Source: Scylla paramamosain
Lineage: Eukaryota; Arthropoda; Malacostraca; Decapoda; Portunidae
Direction of reading: 5' to 3'
DNA: 64,000 nucleotides
Assembly: GCF_035594125.1 (NCBI RefSeq)
Contig: NC_087163.1
Span: forward strand, 747,501 to 811,500
The notes under the pieces are model-generated. The model searched no databases. It was not told the DNA's origin and was given only the letters and a program-made list of their open reading frames with translations. Below, piece by piece: positions 46,660 through 58,176 of this stretch (the first letter of the stretch is position 1; every line of letters starts with the position of its first letter). Made by a program: the position numbers and the translations under genes.

Positions 46660-47130
46660 AGGCCCGTCCACACAGTCAAGCAGACCAACAGGCACTGCCC
46701 ACAACCAGGCTAAGTTCACAGGCACAACTGTAGTGTTGTCCACATGGTGTTGATCTGGTCCAGTCCAATCCAGGCACAGCCAGAGCAACTGCTTGGACAT
46801 AGACAGTGTCTGGTGGTTTCACACCACTATCAACACAGGCACTTACTGTGCTTTAGTGGGCACAAGCAGTAAGCCATTCAGCAGGAAAACTGCACGTTTG
46901 TGGTTGTGGACACTACTCAGTCATCTGGACGTAATAAAGTTTCCTCATAGAGATCATTTTTACAAAGTCTGCATGAGTTGAGTATGTATTAGTTTTACAG
47001 GATCCAGATCAGTTGCTCAATGACTGCAGCTGAGTGCTGAGTGCTGCAGCAAAATGAACACTGTCATCTTGGTGGCCTTCATGGAAAGAGGCTGGCCATG
47101 GACACACAATATAATGCTCAAACACCACTT
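46660..47130. other. Possible DNA-transposon-derived segment
   Basis: Begins GGCCCGTCCACAC, which resembles termini of some Harbinger-like or other DNA elements, and has low-complexity CAGGCACA-rich text. A short frame MNTVILVAFMERGW starts at about 47055. No matching opposite terminus was found. Confidence 0.25.
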
Positions 47131-47394
47131 TGCAAAAAATTATAAAATGAAATTGAGAGGTTGGCTAGTTTAGTTTTTTATGTGTCTTGATACTCCTCTC
47201 AACAGGAAGAGGGAAAAGAGAAACAGGCTTAGACTTCCAAAGTTAACTAACTAAAGAGACAAAAGAGTGAGATGGATAGCATAGGGTTGAGGGTGAGCAG
47301 GTCTTGTGCAGTGAGGAAGTGGGAGGAGGGAGGCATACAGTTAGCAAGTTTAGAAAAACAATAACTATGGAAAATAATTATGAAAAATAAAGAG

Positions 47395-47660
47395 ATGCAT
47401 CACTGCACTGAGCTGTAAGAGACTGAAGACTCAAGTAAAGGAGACAAGTAGAGGCAAAAAGCTTTTGATTCCATCCAGTTTGATGAGGCTGTGAAGGTGT
47501 ATCCATTCCATACACGGGAACCATACTCCATGTAAGAACAGATGAGGTCCTTGTGTTGAGTTAATATTTGGGAAGGAAGAAATTGGCAGTGAAAGAACAT
47601 ATGGCTCCATGTTAGTTGTTTTAATAAACAGTGAGATGTGAAATTTCCAGTTGAAATTTT
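47395..47660 (-). mobile_element. Diverged inverted copy of the LINE RT C-terminus
   Basis: Minus-strand translation gives DLICSYMEYGSRVWNGYTFT and MESKAFCLY, aligning with GLIHPCMEYASHVWGGSTHT and VESKAFRLI of the copy at 51.8 kb. Highly decayed. Confidence 0.7.
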
Positions 47661-48373
47661 TAGATAAGCACAGCCTTTTATTGCACTATTAATATATCTT
47701 ACTAATAAGAAATTTTTTTTGTCACTTATGGTCTATGAATAAATCTGGTTGTAAGATGAATAAAGGCAAGGGTTGGCAGTATTAGTAGAAATCATCATAG
47801 GATGGAATTTAAGTTCTTTTGTGTTTGCAGATGGCAATAGAATGTAAATTTGTAAATCAGTCCAATACTTTCAAAATAATAAATGTTAAAAGACAATACT
47901 TCTAGAGCAGAAAACAAGATTATTGACTTAGCAGAGAGCATGTAGGGTAGAATTAGAAAACCATAAGCAGTAAGGGAGGTGAGACAGTTAATGGAAAGAG
48001 TAAATGAGTCTAGATAACTCAACCCCATCCTGTCCAAGAATGTAAACCAGGAAAGACAACAGAGAAAGAGAATCATGTAGAGAAGAAAATTAATGCAATT
48101 TTGGGTGTGTATAAGATGGTCAGTGGGCATACTTGAGGGGGCACTTCAGGATAGCTTAAACAACATAAGCAGGAGTTGATGTTAAGGAATGAATTGAAGA
48201 CAGAAGAAGCAAGGAATTGTCAGAGATGTCTGTGGTTTCAGGGACAAAAAGTTGGAGTATGTTATAATGGAGGAGAAATTATTAATTGAATGGTGATAAA
48301 TTGCACCCCCTTGAGATGATGTGCAAGTGAGATGACAAGAATATAAAGTGAGTGGATGATGTTAGTGCAAGCA

Positions 48374-48376
<3 letters not shown>

Positions 48377-48404
<28 letters not shown>
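48377..48404. repeat. T28 homopolymer
   Basis: Could be the poly(A) end of a minus-strand retroelement copy; no element body was recognised next to it. Confidence 0.9.
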
Positions 48405-48571
48405 GAAGGTGACAGGGTAGCATCAGTATCAGTTTCAGTGTACTTGTGACAAACAAGGAACAACTGCTTAAACCTCCTCCATCTGTGTTTTCTCTATCTG
48501 GTGCCTATGGTTCCCACTTTCTCCTTTGTGGTGTAATACATTCAGCACCTCATATATTTGTACGTTTTCAG

Positions 48572-48680
48572 CTGGAGACGCAGTCATACCTGGAGGTGGT
48601 GGAAAAACTGGCTTCTGAAGCAAAGCACAAGAGAATGCACTGCTGAAAGGGAAGAGACTGAAGCTGAAGGAAAGGAGGAG
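48572..48680 (+). CDS. Candidate terminal coding exon of unknown gene
   Basis: Bounded by TGTACGTTTTCAG and GAG|GTAAGT. One frame reads LETQSYLEVVEKLASEAKHK then RMHC and a stop, which looks like real alpha-helical protein; the donor would then sit in a 3'UTR. No family recognised and no partner exon found nearby on the plus strand. Confidence 0.25.
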
Positions 48681-48915
48681 GTAAGTGGAGGCCTGTCATT
48701 TGAATCTTGTATTACCATCGGCTGCAGCACAAACTTACCCAACCTGACAGATGCATGACTCACAGGATTGAGTTGAGGAAAGGTGACCAATTGCTGCCTT
48801 CCTGATCTCTGGACACTTGAGGTGGTCACTCACTCTCATCACAGAAGATTCAACAATATGTCTTTAGGAAGGAAATATAATACATAAACTTTACAAAGAG
48901 AGATGTGTGTGTGTA

Positions 48916-49069
48916 TTTACCTAGTTTACCTAGTTGTATTGTACAGAGCATGAACTAAAGTTCATTTTGTTCTGTTTCCATAACCATATTTATCCAGTTT
49001 CTCTTTAAACATGTGTACACTATTTGCCACAACCATCTCTTCAAATCATTCCAGATTTCAATAGTTTGA

Positions 49070-49072
<3 letters not shown>
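48916..49072 (+). repeat. Dispersed repeat family C copy
   Basis: Contains ATTTACCTAGTTTACCTAGT and TTTATCCAGTTTCTCTTTAA. A shorter relative (TATTTATCCAATCTTTCCTT) sits at 52919-52970. It ends against a (GT)n tract. Confidence 0.5.

Positions 49073-49142
<70 letters not shown>
49073..49142 (+). repeat. (GT)n microsatellite
   Basis: Pure tract at the end of a family C repeat. Confidence 0.97.
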
Positions 49143-49145
<3 letters not shown>

Positions 49146-49412
49146 TCAGGAGTAGGAGCTGTAATGTTAAAGTAACTAACTTTGCATTAAAGAAATTAAG
49201 CTCATTAAACTTCATAATTACCTTTATTGTTATTATCAATGAAAATATCTTACTTTCTTAGTTTTATGTATCTGAATATTATTCTTGAAAGAGACAGCAA
49301 TGATTCACTGATGCCTGACTTGCTACAGGACCAGTACAGGATCAGCACACTCACTACAGAATAGACTTAATATTTTTTTCCTGTAAAACTGCTTCACATG
49401 TACCTTCCTTTT

Positions 49413-49417
<5 letters not shown>

Positions 49418-49496
<79 letters not shown>
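49418..49496. repeat. (TA)n microsatellite
   Basis: Pure TA tract immediately before the AT-rich 69-bp tandem array. Confidence 0.97.
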
Positions 49497-49499
<3 letters not shown>

Positions 49500-49845
49500 T
49501 TTAAATCATTAGGTATTTTACTCTCAATATAACACTTAAATAATTTTTAATATTATATTTAATTTTTACTTAAATCATGATTTTTTACTCCTAATATAAC
49601 TCTAAATAATTGTAATACAACATATTTCATTTTGATTTAAATCATAATTTTTTTGGTCAATATAACACTTAAATAATTTTTAATACAGTATATTTAATTT
49701 TGATTTAAATAATTATTTTTCTAACTCAATTTAACACGTAAATAATTTTTAATACAATATGTTTAATTTTGATTTAAATCATGATTTTTTTACTGTAATT
49801 TAGATTAATTAAAATCACTTGATTTAAATCAAACCAACCCTGTCC
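49500..49845 (+). repeat. AT-rich 69-bp tandem repeat ending in a TIR-like terminus
   Basis: About 4.5 diverged units, each with AAATCATGATTTTTTTACT-like and AATAACACTTAAATAATTTT-like text, at 49503, 49571, 49640, 49706 and 49776. The block stops at CAAACCAACCCTG, which read from the other strand starts CAGGG, a typical hAT terminus. A matching left end was not found. Confidence 0.75.
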
Positions 49846-50456
49846 TGGACATGTGTCCTGCCATCCACATCAAGCAGCAGTCAGTAGTGGTGGGACAATA
49901 GATTTGCCCTACACCACCAGTCACCAAAAATTGCAGCAGACAAGTAGGCACAGGTAGTGTAGGCCTAGCCACATACTGCATAACCACCCTCTCCTTGAAA
50001 TGTGATATATTATAATGTAAAACACACACAAAAAATAAAAATATTTATTTGTAAAAATAGACAGTTGCAAAATTACCATCATTTGCCTCATATTTATGTA
50101 AATGTGTCTGCCTGTCTCACTAATAAAGGGAGCCAAGTTACATGGGCAGTTCAACTCATCAGTTAACTTCTTTGTTTTTCTGGCAATAACTGCATTGTTG
50201 TTTCATCAGTGGGAGTCACAATGATGTACTGGACATGGACAGCTTTTCTGTCATTATCTTAAACCATGTGTAACAAAAATTTGACAGGGCTTTGCTTTAT
50301 TATGGGTGGTTACCCCTCCCTCCCACACCACAGACCCACAGTATTATTATTTTTACAAACCATGGTCACTCATCACATCTTTAAACCAATAATTTTCTTT
50401 CATCTCATCCCACTATGCTATATTAACAAACCAGTCACTTATCTATACACTGATAA

Positions 50457-50561
<105 letters not shown>

Positions 50562-51179
50562 AGACCCACAGAATGTCCCCCCCAATATGTTTATAATCCA
50601 CAGTCACTCACCACTTCTTCACCACAATAATTTCCTGAACATTCATACACACTCTGTTCACAATAAATAATTTCATCAAGCACAAAGACTTACCTTCATC
50701 AAGAGTAAAAACCATAAATTACATACATCTTTCTCTTCTTTTGTACAGCAGCAAGTTTATCTAATACTATATATAACTAGTGTTGAGAAAAATGTAATTC
50801 TATAAAATAGTCTAGTTAGGATGTAACAGTCTGATGCAGTTTGAAATACATTACAGCCTTTTCACCTCACCACAGCTCACACTCAACATCCTCTCTGTCT
50901 CTTCTCTAAACATAACAAAAGACATTAATCTCCATTTGAATATGGCCGTCACAGGTGGGTGTGCATTCCATCTCCTACCGTGCTCCACCTCACCAACACA
51001 AGGTGGTCACACTATTACAGAAGCAAGGGGACTCAGTTGAAAATTAGTGTGTGCAATACTGAATGATTCCTTAGTTATGGTTCTAGCAAGACAAATAAAT
51101 CACAAAAGAGTAATGCTGTTTTTTCTTTGCTTCATCCTTAAGTAATAGTATGCATGGTAGTTACAATGCTAGAACTACC

Positions 51180-52340
51180 CTCCTACGGCTTCTATCCTTC
51201 TCTCTGTAACTTCATCTCATTTCCTTTCTGACCATTCTATTGCTGCTGTGGTAGATGGTCACTGTTCTTCTAAATCTATTAACAGTGGTGTTCCTCAGGG
51301 TTCTGTCCTGTCACCCACTCTCTTCTTATTATTCATTAATGATCTTCTAAACCAAACTTCTTGTCCTATCCACCCCTATGCTGATGATACCATTCTGCAC
51401 TTTTCCACGTCTTTTCATAGACATCCAACCCTTCAGGAAGTAAACATTTCACGCAGGGAAGCCACAGAACGCTTGACTTCTGATCTTTCTAAAATTTCTG
51501 ATTGGGGCAGAGCAAACTTGGTATTGTTCAATGCCTCAAAAACTCGATTCCTCCATCTATCAACTCCTCGACACACCCTTCCAGACAACTATCCCCTCTT
51601 CTTCAATGACACTTCTTCAATGACAACTGTCCCCCTCTTCTACACTGAACATCCTCGGTCTGTCCTTTACTTATAATCTGAACTGGAAACTTCACATCTC
51701 ATCTCTAGCTAAAACAGCTTCTATGAAGTTAGGCATTCTGAGATGTCTCCACCAATTTTTTCTCACCCCCCCCAACTACTAACTCTGTACAAGGGCCTTA
51801 TCCATCCATGTATGGAGTATGCTTCACATGTCTGGGGGGGTTCCACTCATACTGCTCTTCTAGACAGAGTGGAATCAAAAGCTTTTCGTCTCATCAACTC
51901 CTCTCCTCTAACTCACTGTCTTCAGCCTCTCTCTCATCGCCGCAATGTTGCATCTCTAGCTGTCTTCTACTGCTATTTTCATGCTAACTGCTCTTCTGAT
52001 CTTGCTAACTGCATGCCTCCCCTCCTCCTGTAGCCTCACTGCACAAGACTTTCTTCTTTCTCTCATCCCTATTCTGTCCACCTCTCTAACACAAGAGTTA
52101 ACCAGTATTCTCAATCATTCATCCCTTTCTCTGATAAACTCTGGAACTTCCTGCCTGCTGCTGTATTTCCACCTTCCTATGACTTGAATTCCTTCAAGAG
52201 GAAGGTTTCAAGACACTTATCCTTCAATTTTTGACTAACACTTTGGACCCTTTTTATGGGACTGGCATTTCAGTGGGCATTTTTTTTATTGGATTTTTGT
52301 TGCCCTTGGTCGTGTCCCTCCTACATAAAAAAAAAAAAAG
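51180..52340 (+). mobile_element. Jockey-like LINE, 5'-truncated RT with frameshifts and poly(A)
   Basis: Remnant of a non-LTR retrotransposon reverse transcriptase. GVPQGSVLSPTLFLLFINDL and the catalytic YADDTILHFS box are intact at 51289-51410. Reading frames then shift near 51620-51645 and again at a C-run near 51760-51770, and a stop follows LANCMPPLLL near 52030. The C-terminal GLIHPCMEYASHVWG and VESKAFRLI blocks are recognisable. It ends in a short A-run at 52327-52339, the expected 3' tail. Non-functional copy; this text is very common in crab genomes as I remember them. Confidence 0.88.
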
Positions 52341-53774
52341 TTTATTCTCTCCCCATCTCTCACTATCTCAGGAAATCAGACAAACTGAAAGATAAAGTTG
52401 AAAAAAATGTGATCAGTATGCTTCTATTCCACTTATAAAAAACAATACCTGGAGCTTAAACAGTTTCAGCTCCTCTTCTCATCCTTCAGCATCTTCATTT
52501 CTTCCATTTAACAATACTAGACAGCTGATGTATTTTCTTGCTTCTCTTGTTATGCTTCCTTCTCGCTTCTTGAGAGACCTTAGCACTGAGACTGGCAGCT
52601 TGTCTGTAGATGCAAGAGAACCTAGGAACATCTTGCTCATTTTGGTCTTCATCTTCACACTCAGCTATCTCCCATCCAGCAGTAGTGTGGACTTATGGCT
52701 GTGGACAGAGGATAAAGATGAGGGTGAAGAATGAGGTGGGGCTGTGTGGTTCAGATGATAGGGCAAAAAGAGTGTGTTGTAAGACAAGCAAAGATAGTAA
52801 AAGGTTGAGGAGTGTGTCAAAAACAGAGTGAGGATACAAGAATGGAAAAAAAAATTGTAGTGTGATGGATTTGCTTAGTTGTAATTTATAAGACACTAAT
52901 TACTCTCACTTCTGTCTCTATATTTATCCAATCTTTCCTTCAATAGGTGCACACTCCATGCTGTGTGTGACTGCATCTGTATGACCATGTACACAAGTAT
53001 AAACTGACACAAGCAATACTTTCACTTGCAATATGCATACAAGAAAACAACAACCAGCAGCACCACAAAGAGGTCAGCTGGTGGTGATGCAAATGAGACC
53101 CTGCAAGACCATACAAGTCCATGTTATTTCACCCACAAAAAAGCCTGGGATAAACTCAAGTTTTTCCATCTGCTGCCTGCACCTCTGAGCCACCTAAGTC
53201 ATCACCACACTCCTGCCATGCTGCACCACAGCATCACACCTGTCATGTGTTGCTCACAGCACACAAAGCCACATCTTAATGATAAAACTCAAACATACCC
53301 TGTATTTTTTTTTTTCACTGCCATCACATTTGTCTGGGAGCATAAGTCTATCACAAATAATCTCTTTTCTCTAATTCTAAAAGCATTAATTCAAATGACA
53401 CCAACAAACAGCACAACACACAACATAAGCTGGTGTTTGGCTAATCTAAGATTTTCATTTTTCCATCACTGGTGTCAAAACATTATACAATGAAGCAAGG
53501 ACATTATAACAGCTCTCAAAGGCACAAACTTTTTACAGCATTGCATATAAAAGTAACTACACTGTGACTAACTTATTTCCACTCAACATTTTACTGGAAG
53601 GGAGCTGAGCTGGTTCTAGCCTTCTGAGGACCCTGGGTTGGCTTATATTTTGGGGTACCACAATGTGATGTAACCTGCATTTTTTCCAAGGGCAGTTTTA
53701 CCTGTAACATTATGACATATATACTGGTAATGGGAATCAACAGCATTCACACACAATGAAAATGAATGTAGGTA

Positions 53775-54236
53775 GCTTTTCGTCTCATCAACTCCTCTCC
53801 TCTAACTGACTGTCTTCAGCCTCTCTCTCACCGCTGCAATGTTGCATATCTAGCTGTCTTCTACCACTATTTTCATGCTAACTGCTCTTCTGATCTTGCT
53901 AACTGCATGCCTCCCCTCCTTCCACGGCCTCGCTGCACAAGACTTTCTTCTTTCTCTCACCCCTATTCTGTCCACCTCTCTAACGCAAGAGTTAACCAGT
54001 ATTCTCAATCATTCATCCCTTTCTCTGGTAAATTCTGAAACTCCCTGCCTGCTTCTGTATTTCCACCTTCCTATGACTTGAATTCCTTTAAGAGGGAGGT
54101 TTCAAGACACTTATTCATCAATTTTTGACCACTGCTTTGACCCTTTTATGGGACTGGCATTTCAGTGGGCATTTTTTTTTTATTAGATTTTTGTTGCCCT
54201 TGGCCACTGTCCTTCCTACATAAAAAAAAAAAAAAT
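53775..54236 (+). mobile_element. 5'-truncated copy of the same LINE (3' end only)
   Basis: Nearly identical to 51880-52340, starting at AGCTTTTCGTCTCATCAACT and running to the same A-run at 54223-54235. No target-site duplication was evident. Truncation at the 5' end is typical of target-primed reverse transcription. Confidence 0.88.
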
Positions 54237-55352
54237 TAACCTCTTTCAAACTACATTTAGACAAATTATGGCAAATAAGTCATTACAACTAGTACTGTCT
54301 TAATACTTGATGGTCCCTAGACACAAAGAGGAACCTGGAAGTGACTAACTGTATTGCTGTTAGTTAAAACAGGCCTTTAACTCTTATGTCTAATTCTTTA
54401 ATAGCCACTGAGTTTTCATGTACTTACCAGCAAGATAAACATTCAAGAGACACACTCTTCCAGCACTTTGTCCAGCTTTTCCACAACTTGATGGTTCTTG
54501 CTGCCTTCATGGGCTCTGAACCAGGCTGTGAGAGGCATCCTGCACCTGTTAGTGAGGCAAGTCATCAGTCATCATGAAAACAATCTGCTACTACATCACA
54601 TCTCAGTGACTTCTATCATTGTTTTCATGGTTAATATTTTTCAGAATACATGCTACCATCACATCTACAGAAGTGGTAGATTAATATGCCATACTCACTT
54701 CCACTGTTCTTGTGGAAGGAAGTGAGTGTGAGTGGCAATGCTGCTGGCCGCCATGAGATGCACCACACTGGGGAGCTGCATCACATGGTGCAGTCAGCTT
54801 CAGGGACAGGGACTTTGACAGCCTTGGTTGATAGCCCCCAAGGGGAACATCACCCTCACATCAAACCTACTCACCATCAGAGAAGGACTTTCAGGGGACA
54901 AAACCTTTTGGTCTTAACATACAACTGTCCAACTGGATAAGGATGACTTACTTCAAATATGTTAATTTCTCCTAGTCTAAGTTTTTTTCCTATCTGCTGA
55001 CAGTCTCCTTACAAAATTTTACTTGTAACAGATTGAAGGCAGACCAGAGGACTTACAACTGATGGAAAACACTAAACACTGTTGAAGGAAGTGAAGGAAA
55101 TGTGGCATATTACTCTACTGCTGACCATGACCCTGCCAGCCTTACATGGCACTGACATTCTTACAATAGTCCTCTCACTCATCATTTAAACTCTGGAGTG
55201 TGTTTCTTTACTTGCAATAATGACTCAGATGCCTTTAAAGGAGGAGTATCAAAACATCTGGGGAGCTAAGTGGAAACACTTGTTACTGTCTCTGAAAACA
55301 GTAGCCATTTTTTCACCTATGATCATCTGCTGGTTGCCTAAACAGCCTTTCC

Positions 55353-55583
55353 CCTCAGAAAGAGCTTAAAAGCTCATAGAGACTAATCTTTGGGTAGGAA
55401 TGAGACCACTCACACACCACACACCAGGACAGCAAAGTCATAAACTCTCAGCTTACATTCCATACCTACTTACTACTTGGTGAACAGGGGCTACACACTA
55501 TGAGGTTCAACCATCTGCCTTGCCACACCCAGGACTTGAATTTGGGCCTTCTTATTTGTAGGCTAAGCATGCTAACCACTATC
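55353..55583 (-). mobile_element. tRNA-derived SINE
   Basis: The minus strand begins TAGTGGTTAGCATGC (A-box-like) and has AATTCAAGTCC (degenerate B box) about 35 bp later, then a non-tRNA body with GTGTGTGAGTGGTCTCATTC and AGCTCTTTCTGAGG near its end. This architecture is that of a Pol III SINE; I remember it as common in decapods. Confidence 0.7.
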
Positions 55584-56140
55584 AAGAAAAGGAACCACAC
55601 ATGCAAGCAGTGGTTCAGACACAAACATCAACACTTTGTTGTACCAGTGCAGACAAAGGACACTAAAATTTGTAAATGTTTCCTTTTTTTCTGATTCAGT
55701 TAAATAGTATTGAAAACCTTGTGTTTTGTACACAACATCCATCACCCAAGTATAAAAAACTAAATTAGTATCACATGATAATTTCTTAAATGAATCTGCA
55801 TCTCACATGATTCACATTCTACTGTATAATGGTTAGTGATATTGATCTTTAAATAAAGAAACATTTAGTCTCCCTTATACCTATAAACAATACATTCTCT
55901 CTTCCCATCTTGTGATACACTTTCATTAAGGGAATTTCTCATAATGTTTTGCACTCATTAAGGATCCATTCCAACACATCACTCAGCCCCTTCACCTTGT
56001 CTTCTCAAAATGTTTATGACAATTTAACTTCACCTTATGTTGTGTTGGGAGGTAGGCAACCACTTGACATGATTGTTTTAAATAATAAGCTAAAAGGAGA
56101 AGCCTTTAGGCTTATGCAATTTCTTACTTGTGCAATTACT

Positions 56141-56273
56141 TACTCTGTTCATAAACAAATGACCTCTGTGACAGACCAAAGTATATATGTATTTTTCATT
56201 AGGTTTCAGAATATTTGGGAACTTGGTTAAAGATGTGCAATGTCACAGAGGTCATTTGTTTATGAACAGAGTA
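56141..56273. mobile_element. MITE-like element with perfect 33-bp inverted ends including TA
   Basis: The left arm 56141-56173 (begins TACTCTGTTCATAAACAAAT) is the exact reverse complement of the right arm 56241-56273, around a 67-bp AT-rich centre. If the outer TA pairs are target-site duplications, the element is 129 bp with 31-bp TIRs, as for Tc1/mariner MITEs. Confidence 0.75.
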
Positions 56274-56768
56274 CTGAGAGGTGGAACCAAGTGTTGCCCA
56301 TGTGAAGTAAATCTGCTTACAGATTATGCCACATGAGAGCTGACCAAAATGTTTTGCAGGTAACATTGTGTTGATTGTAAGGAATGAAAAGGATCTCCAA
56401 AACTAAGCATTGTTTTTTCAGAGACATAGTTAAAAGTAAATGTAAATACATAGAAGAAGGAAGATGATATATAATTTTAAATTTAAGACTGATAGCACAG
56501 TGTAAAATTAAGCTGAATGAAGCAACAGTGGAAAAATTCAAATAAGCTCCATGTGTGGATTTGAGGCAATGCATATAAAGAAGCATGGAAAGAGAGAAAC
56601 CATTACAATAGAGGAAAGGATCTTCGAGCACACAGTGAAAGGAAAGAAATTAAGAAGGCACTGCACAACAGCATAATAGTGCACCACCAAATTACATGAG
56701 AGACAACAATGTGGAGATAAGGTAAAATAAATTTATATTTCAGGTAATGGAACTAAATATTCAAGAGG

Positions 56769-57177
56769 TTCCACTAGTAATGTGAATAGGATTGATAGAG
56801 AATTTTGCATGTCTGTTAACAAGAACATAATAAAATAAGGGAAGCTGCAAGAAGCCATCTGGCCTACACATGGCAGTGGTGGAGTGGGAGAGGCAGTCTG
56901 TTCATATGGAGAAAATGAGAGGTTATTATATGACAAAGCTCATCATAAAAATGAACCAGTCAAGGAGGGAATTGTTCCACTAGTAATGTGAATAGGATTG
57001 ATAGAGAGTTTTGTGTGTCTGTTAACGAGAACATAATAAAAAATAAGGGAAGCTGCAAGAAGCCATCTGGCCTACACATGGCAGTGGTGGAGTGGGAGAG
57101 GCAGTCTGCTCATATGGAGAAAATGAGAGATTATATGACAAAGCTCATCACAGAAATGAACCAGTCAAGGAGGGAAT
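56769..57177 (+). repeat. 206-bp tandem duplication
   Basis: Copy 1 is 56769-56974 and copy 2 is 56975-57177. Both begin TTCCACTAGTAATGTGAATA and contain a family B head. A few substitutions and a small deletion separate them. Confidence 0.9.
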
Positions 57178-57462
57178 CCCCAGTTTTCTTATTCTATCCC
57201 TTTTTAGTCATGTTTTATGAAATATAGAGATACTTATATGACATCCCAAGGCCCCACGCTGGTTATATGGTCAGCTGAGTGTACAACAAGTCACAGTATA
57301 CAATGCAGTGATGGTAAGGTTACCATATCCCTGTATACAACAGTTTATAAATGATACAAAATCTTATCAATCAGTATGTATATATTTCCATGTACATATA
57401 TTACACAGTCCATTCTATACAAGCCTCAGAGCAAACTGCCCTCCTCCTCCTCCTCCTCCTTC

Positions 57463-58176
57463 TCAGGCTCGTAGTGGTGGTATGTGCCTCAGGTGGTGGG
57501 AGTAGAGGCCTGGAAGAAGGGCAGTGAGTGTCATGTGGGTGAGGATGGCCGTGAGGCCCCACACCCGGGGCTCAGTGCCCAGGAACACTGGAAGGGTGTA
57601 CCCAGGGGGAAATTTGGTAGAACGAAATTGAGTCTGACGCACAAAGACAGGATGGCAGAGGTTTTTGAGGGAGGCAGCTATGACAGCCTCCACCTCCCCA
57701 GGGCTGAGGGTGAAGGCAGCAGGGTTCAGGTGCCCCACATAGGCCAGCACCCCCACCACATGGGTACCCTCTGCACGGCTTGGTATAGGAGGCAGCGTCC
57801 CAAGCACTTCCACATTCTCTCCTGTAACAAGTCCAACCTCTTCATGGGCTTCCCTCAGAGCTGTGTGCACCTCGTCCCTATCCTCTGGGTCCACCTTGCC
57901 CCCAGGAAAGCACATCTCGCCAGCATGGGCATCCAGGGAGAGGCAGCGCAGTGTGTACAGCAAACTCAACTCTCCCTCAACATGGCATAGAGGCACCAAC
58001 ACAGCTGCTCTCGGCTTGCCACCCTTCAGGTCCCGCAGCCGAGGACTCTTTGTCTTCGCCAGGCGCACCTTCAAACTGTTCTTGTTCTCCTCTGACAGAA
58101 CAGTCTCAAAAGAGAGGCTGGCAGTGGCCATCCCTCTGGTCGGTGTGGCAGCCAGCCACATAGCTGCTTGACACAT
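57463..58176 (-). CDS. NUDT8: NUDT8-like mitochondrial CoA diphosphatase (Nudix hydrolase)
   Basis: Single-exon reading frame of 237 codons and TGA; human NUDT8 is 236 residues. Nudix hydrolases of the NUDT7/8 group cleave coenzyme A and its derivatives to 3',5'-ADP and phosphopantetheine species; NUDT8 is mitochondrial. Visible motifs: AAVLVPLC at the domain start, the CoA-Nudix signature LLYTLRCLSLDAHAGEMCFP running into the Nudix box GGKVDPEDRDEVHTALREAH and EEVGL, and the C-terminal FPPGYTLPVFLG and RVWGLTAIL blocks. Metal-binding Glu residues of REAHEEVGL are intact. There is no peroxisomal SKL tail, which argues against NUDT7. The N terminus is basic and lacks early acidic residues, as expected for import. 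The ATG directly follows a splice-like CTTGTCTGACAG, so upstream exons are likely and this ATG may be internal. Confidence 0.9.
   Translation of the reverse strand: MCQAAMWLAATPTRGMATASLSFETVLSEENKNSLKVRLAKTKSPRLRDLKGGKPRAAVLVPLCHVEGELSLLYTLRCLSLDAHAGEMCFPGGKVDPEDRDEVHTALREAHEEVGLVTGENVEVLGTLPPIPSRAEGTHVVGVLAYVGHLNPAAFTLSPGEVEAVIAASLKNLCHPVFVRQTQFRSTKFPPGYTLPVFLGTEPRVWGLTAILTHMTLTALLPGLYSHHLRHIPPLRA

Larger units (their letters stand above)
45320..48560. other. Gene-free stretch downstream of canopy
   Basis: AT-rich sequence with an inverted LINE fragment, the segment at 46.7 kb and a T-run. A block at 45540-45770 (minus frame with GKPSSISVLLVCMPNLHYP) looks like a dispersed repeat, but no second copy is present in this window. 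Confidence 0.5.
54240..57460. other. Gene-free stretch before NUDT8
   Basis: Contains the SINE, the MITE-like element and the 206-bp duplication. No coding exon recognised. A clear polyadenylation signal for NUDT8 (AATAAA on the minus strand) was not found in the first 250 bp after its stop. Confidence 0.5.

Noticed and set aside
51248..51676. Intact reverse transcriptase gene
   Set aside because: The frame is lost after the YADD region by two shifts and a stop, and the 5' part is missing.
53026..53493. 155-codon plus-strand frame
   Set aside because: No recognisable domain, low-complexity His/Thr-rich text, an internal T-run, and no splice or promoter context.
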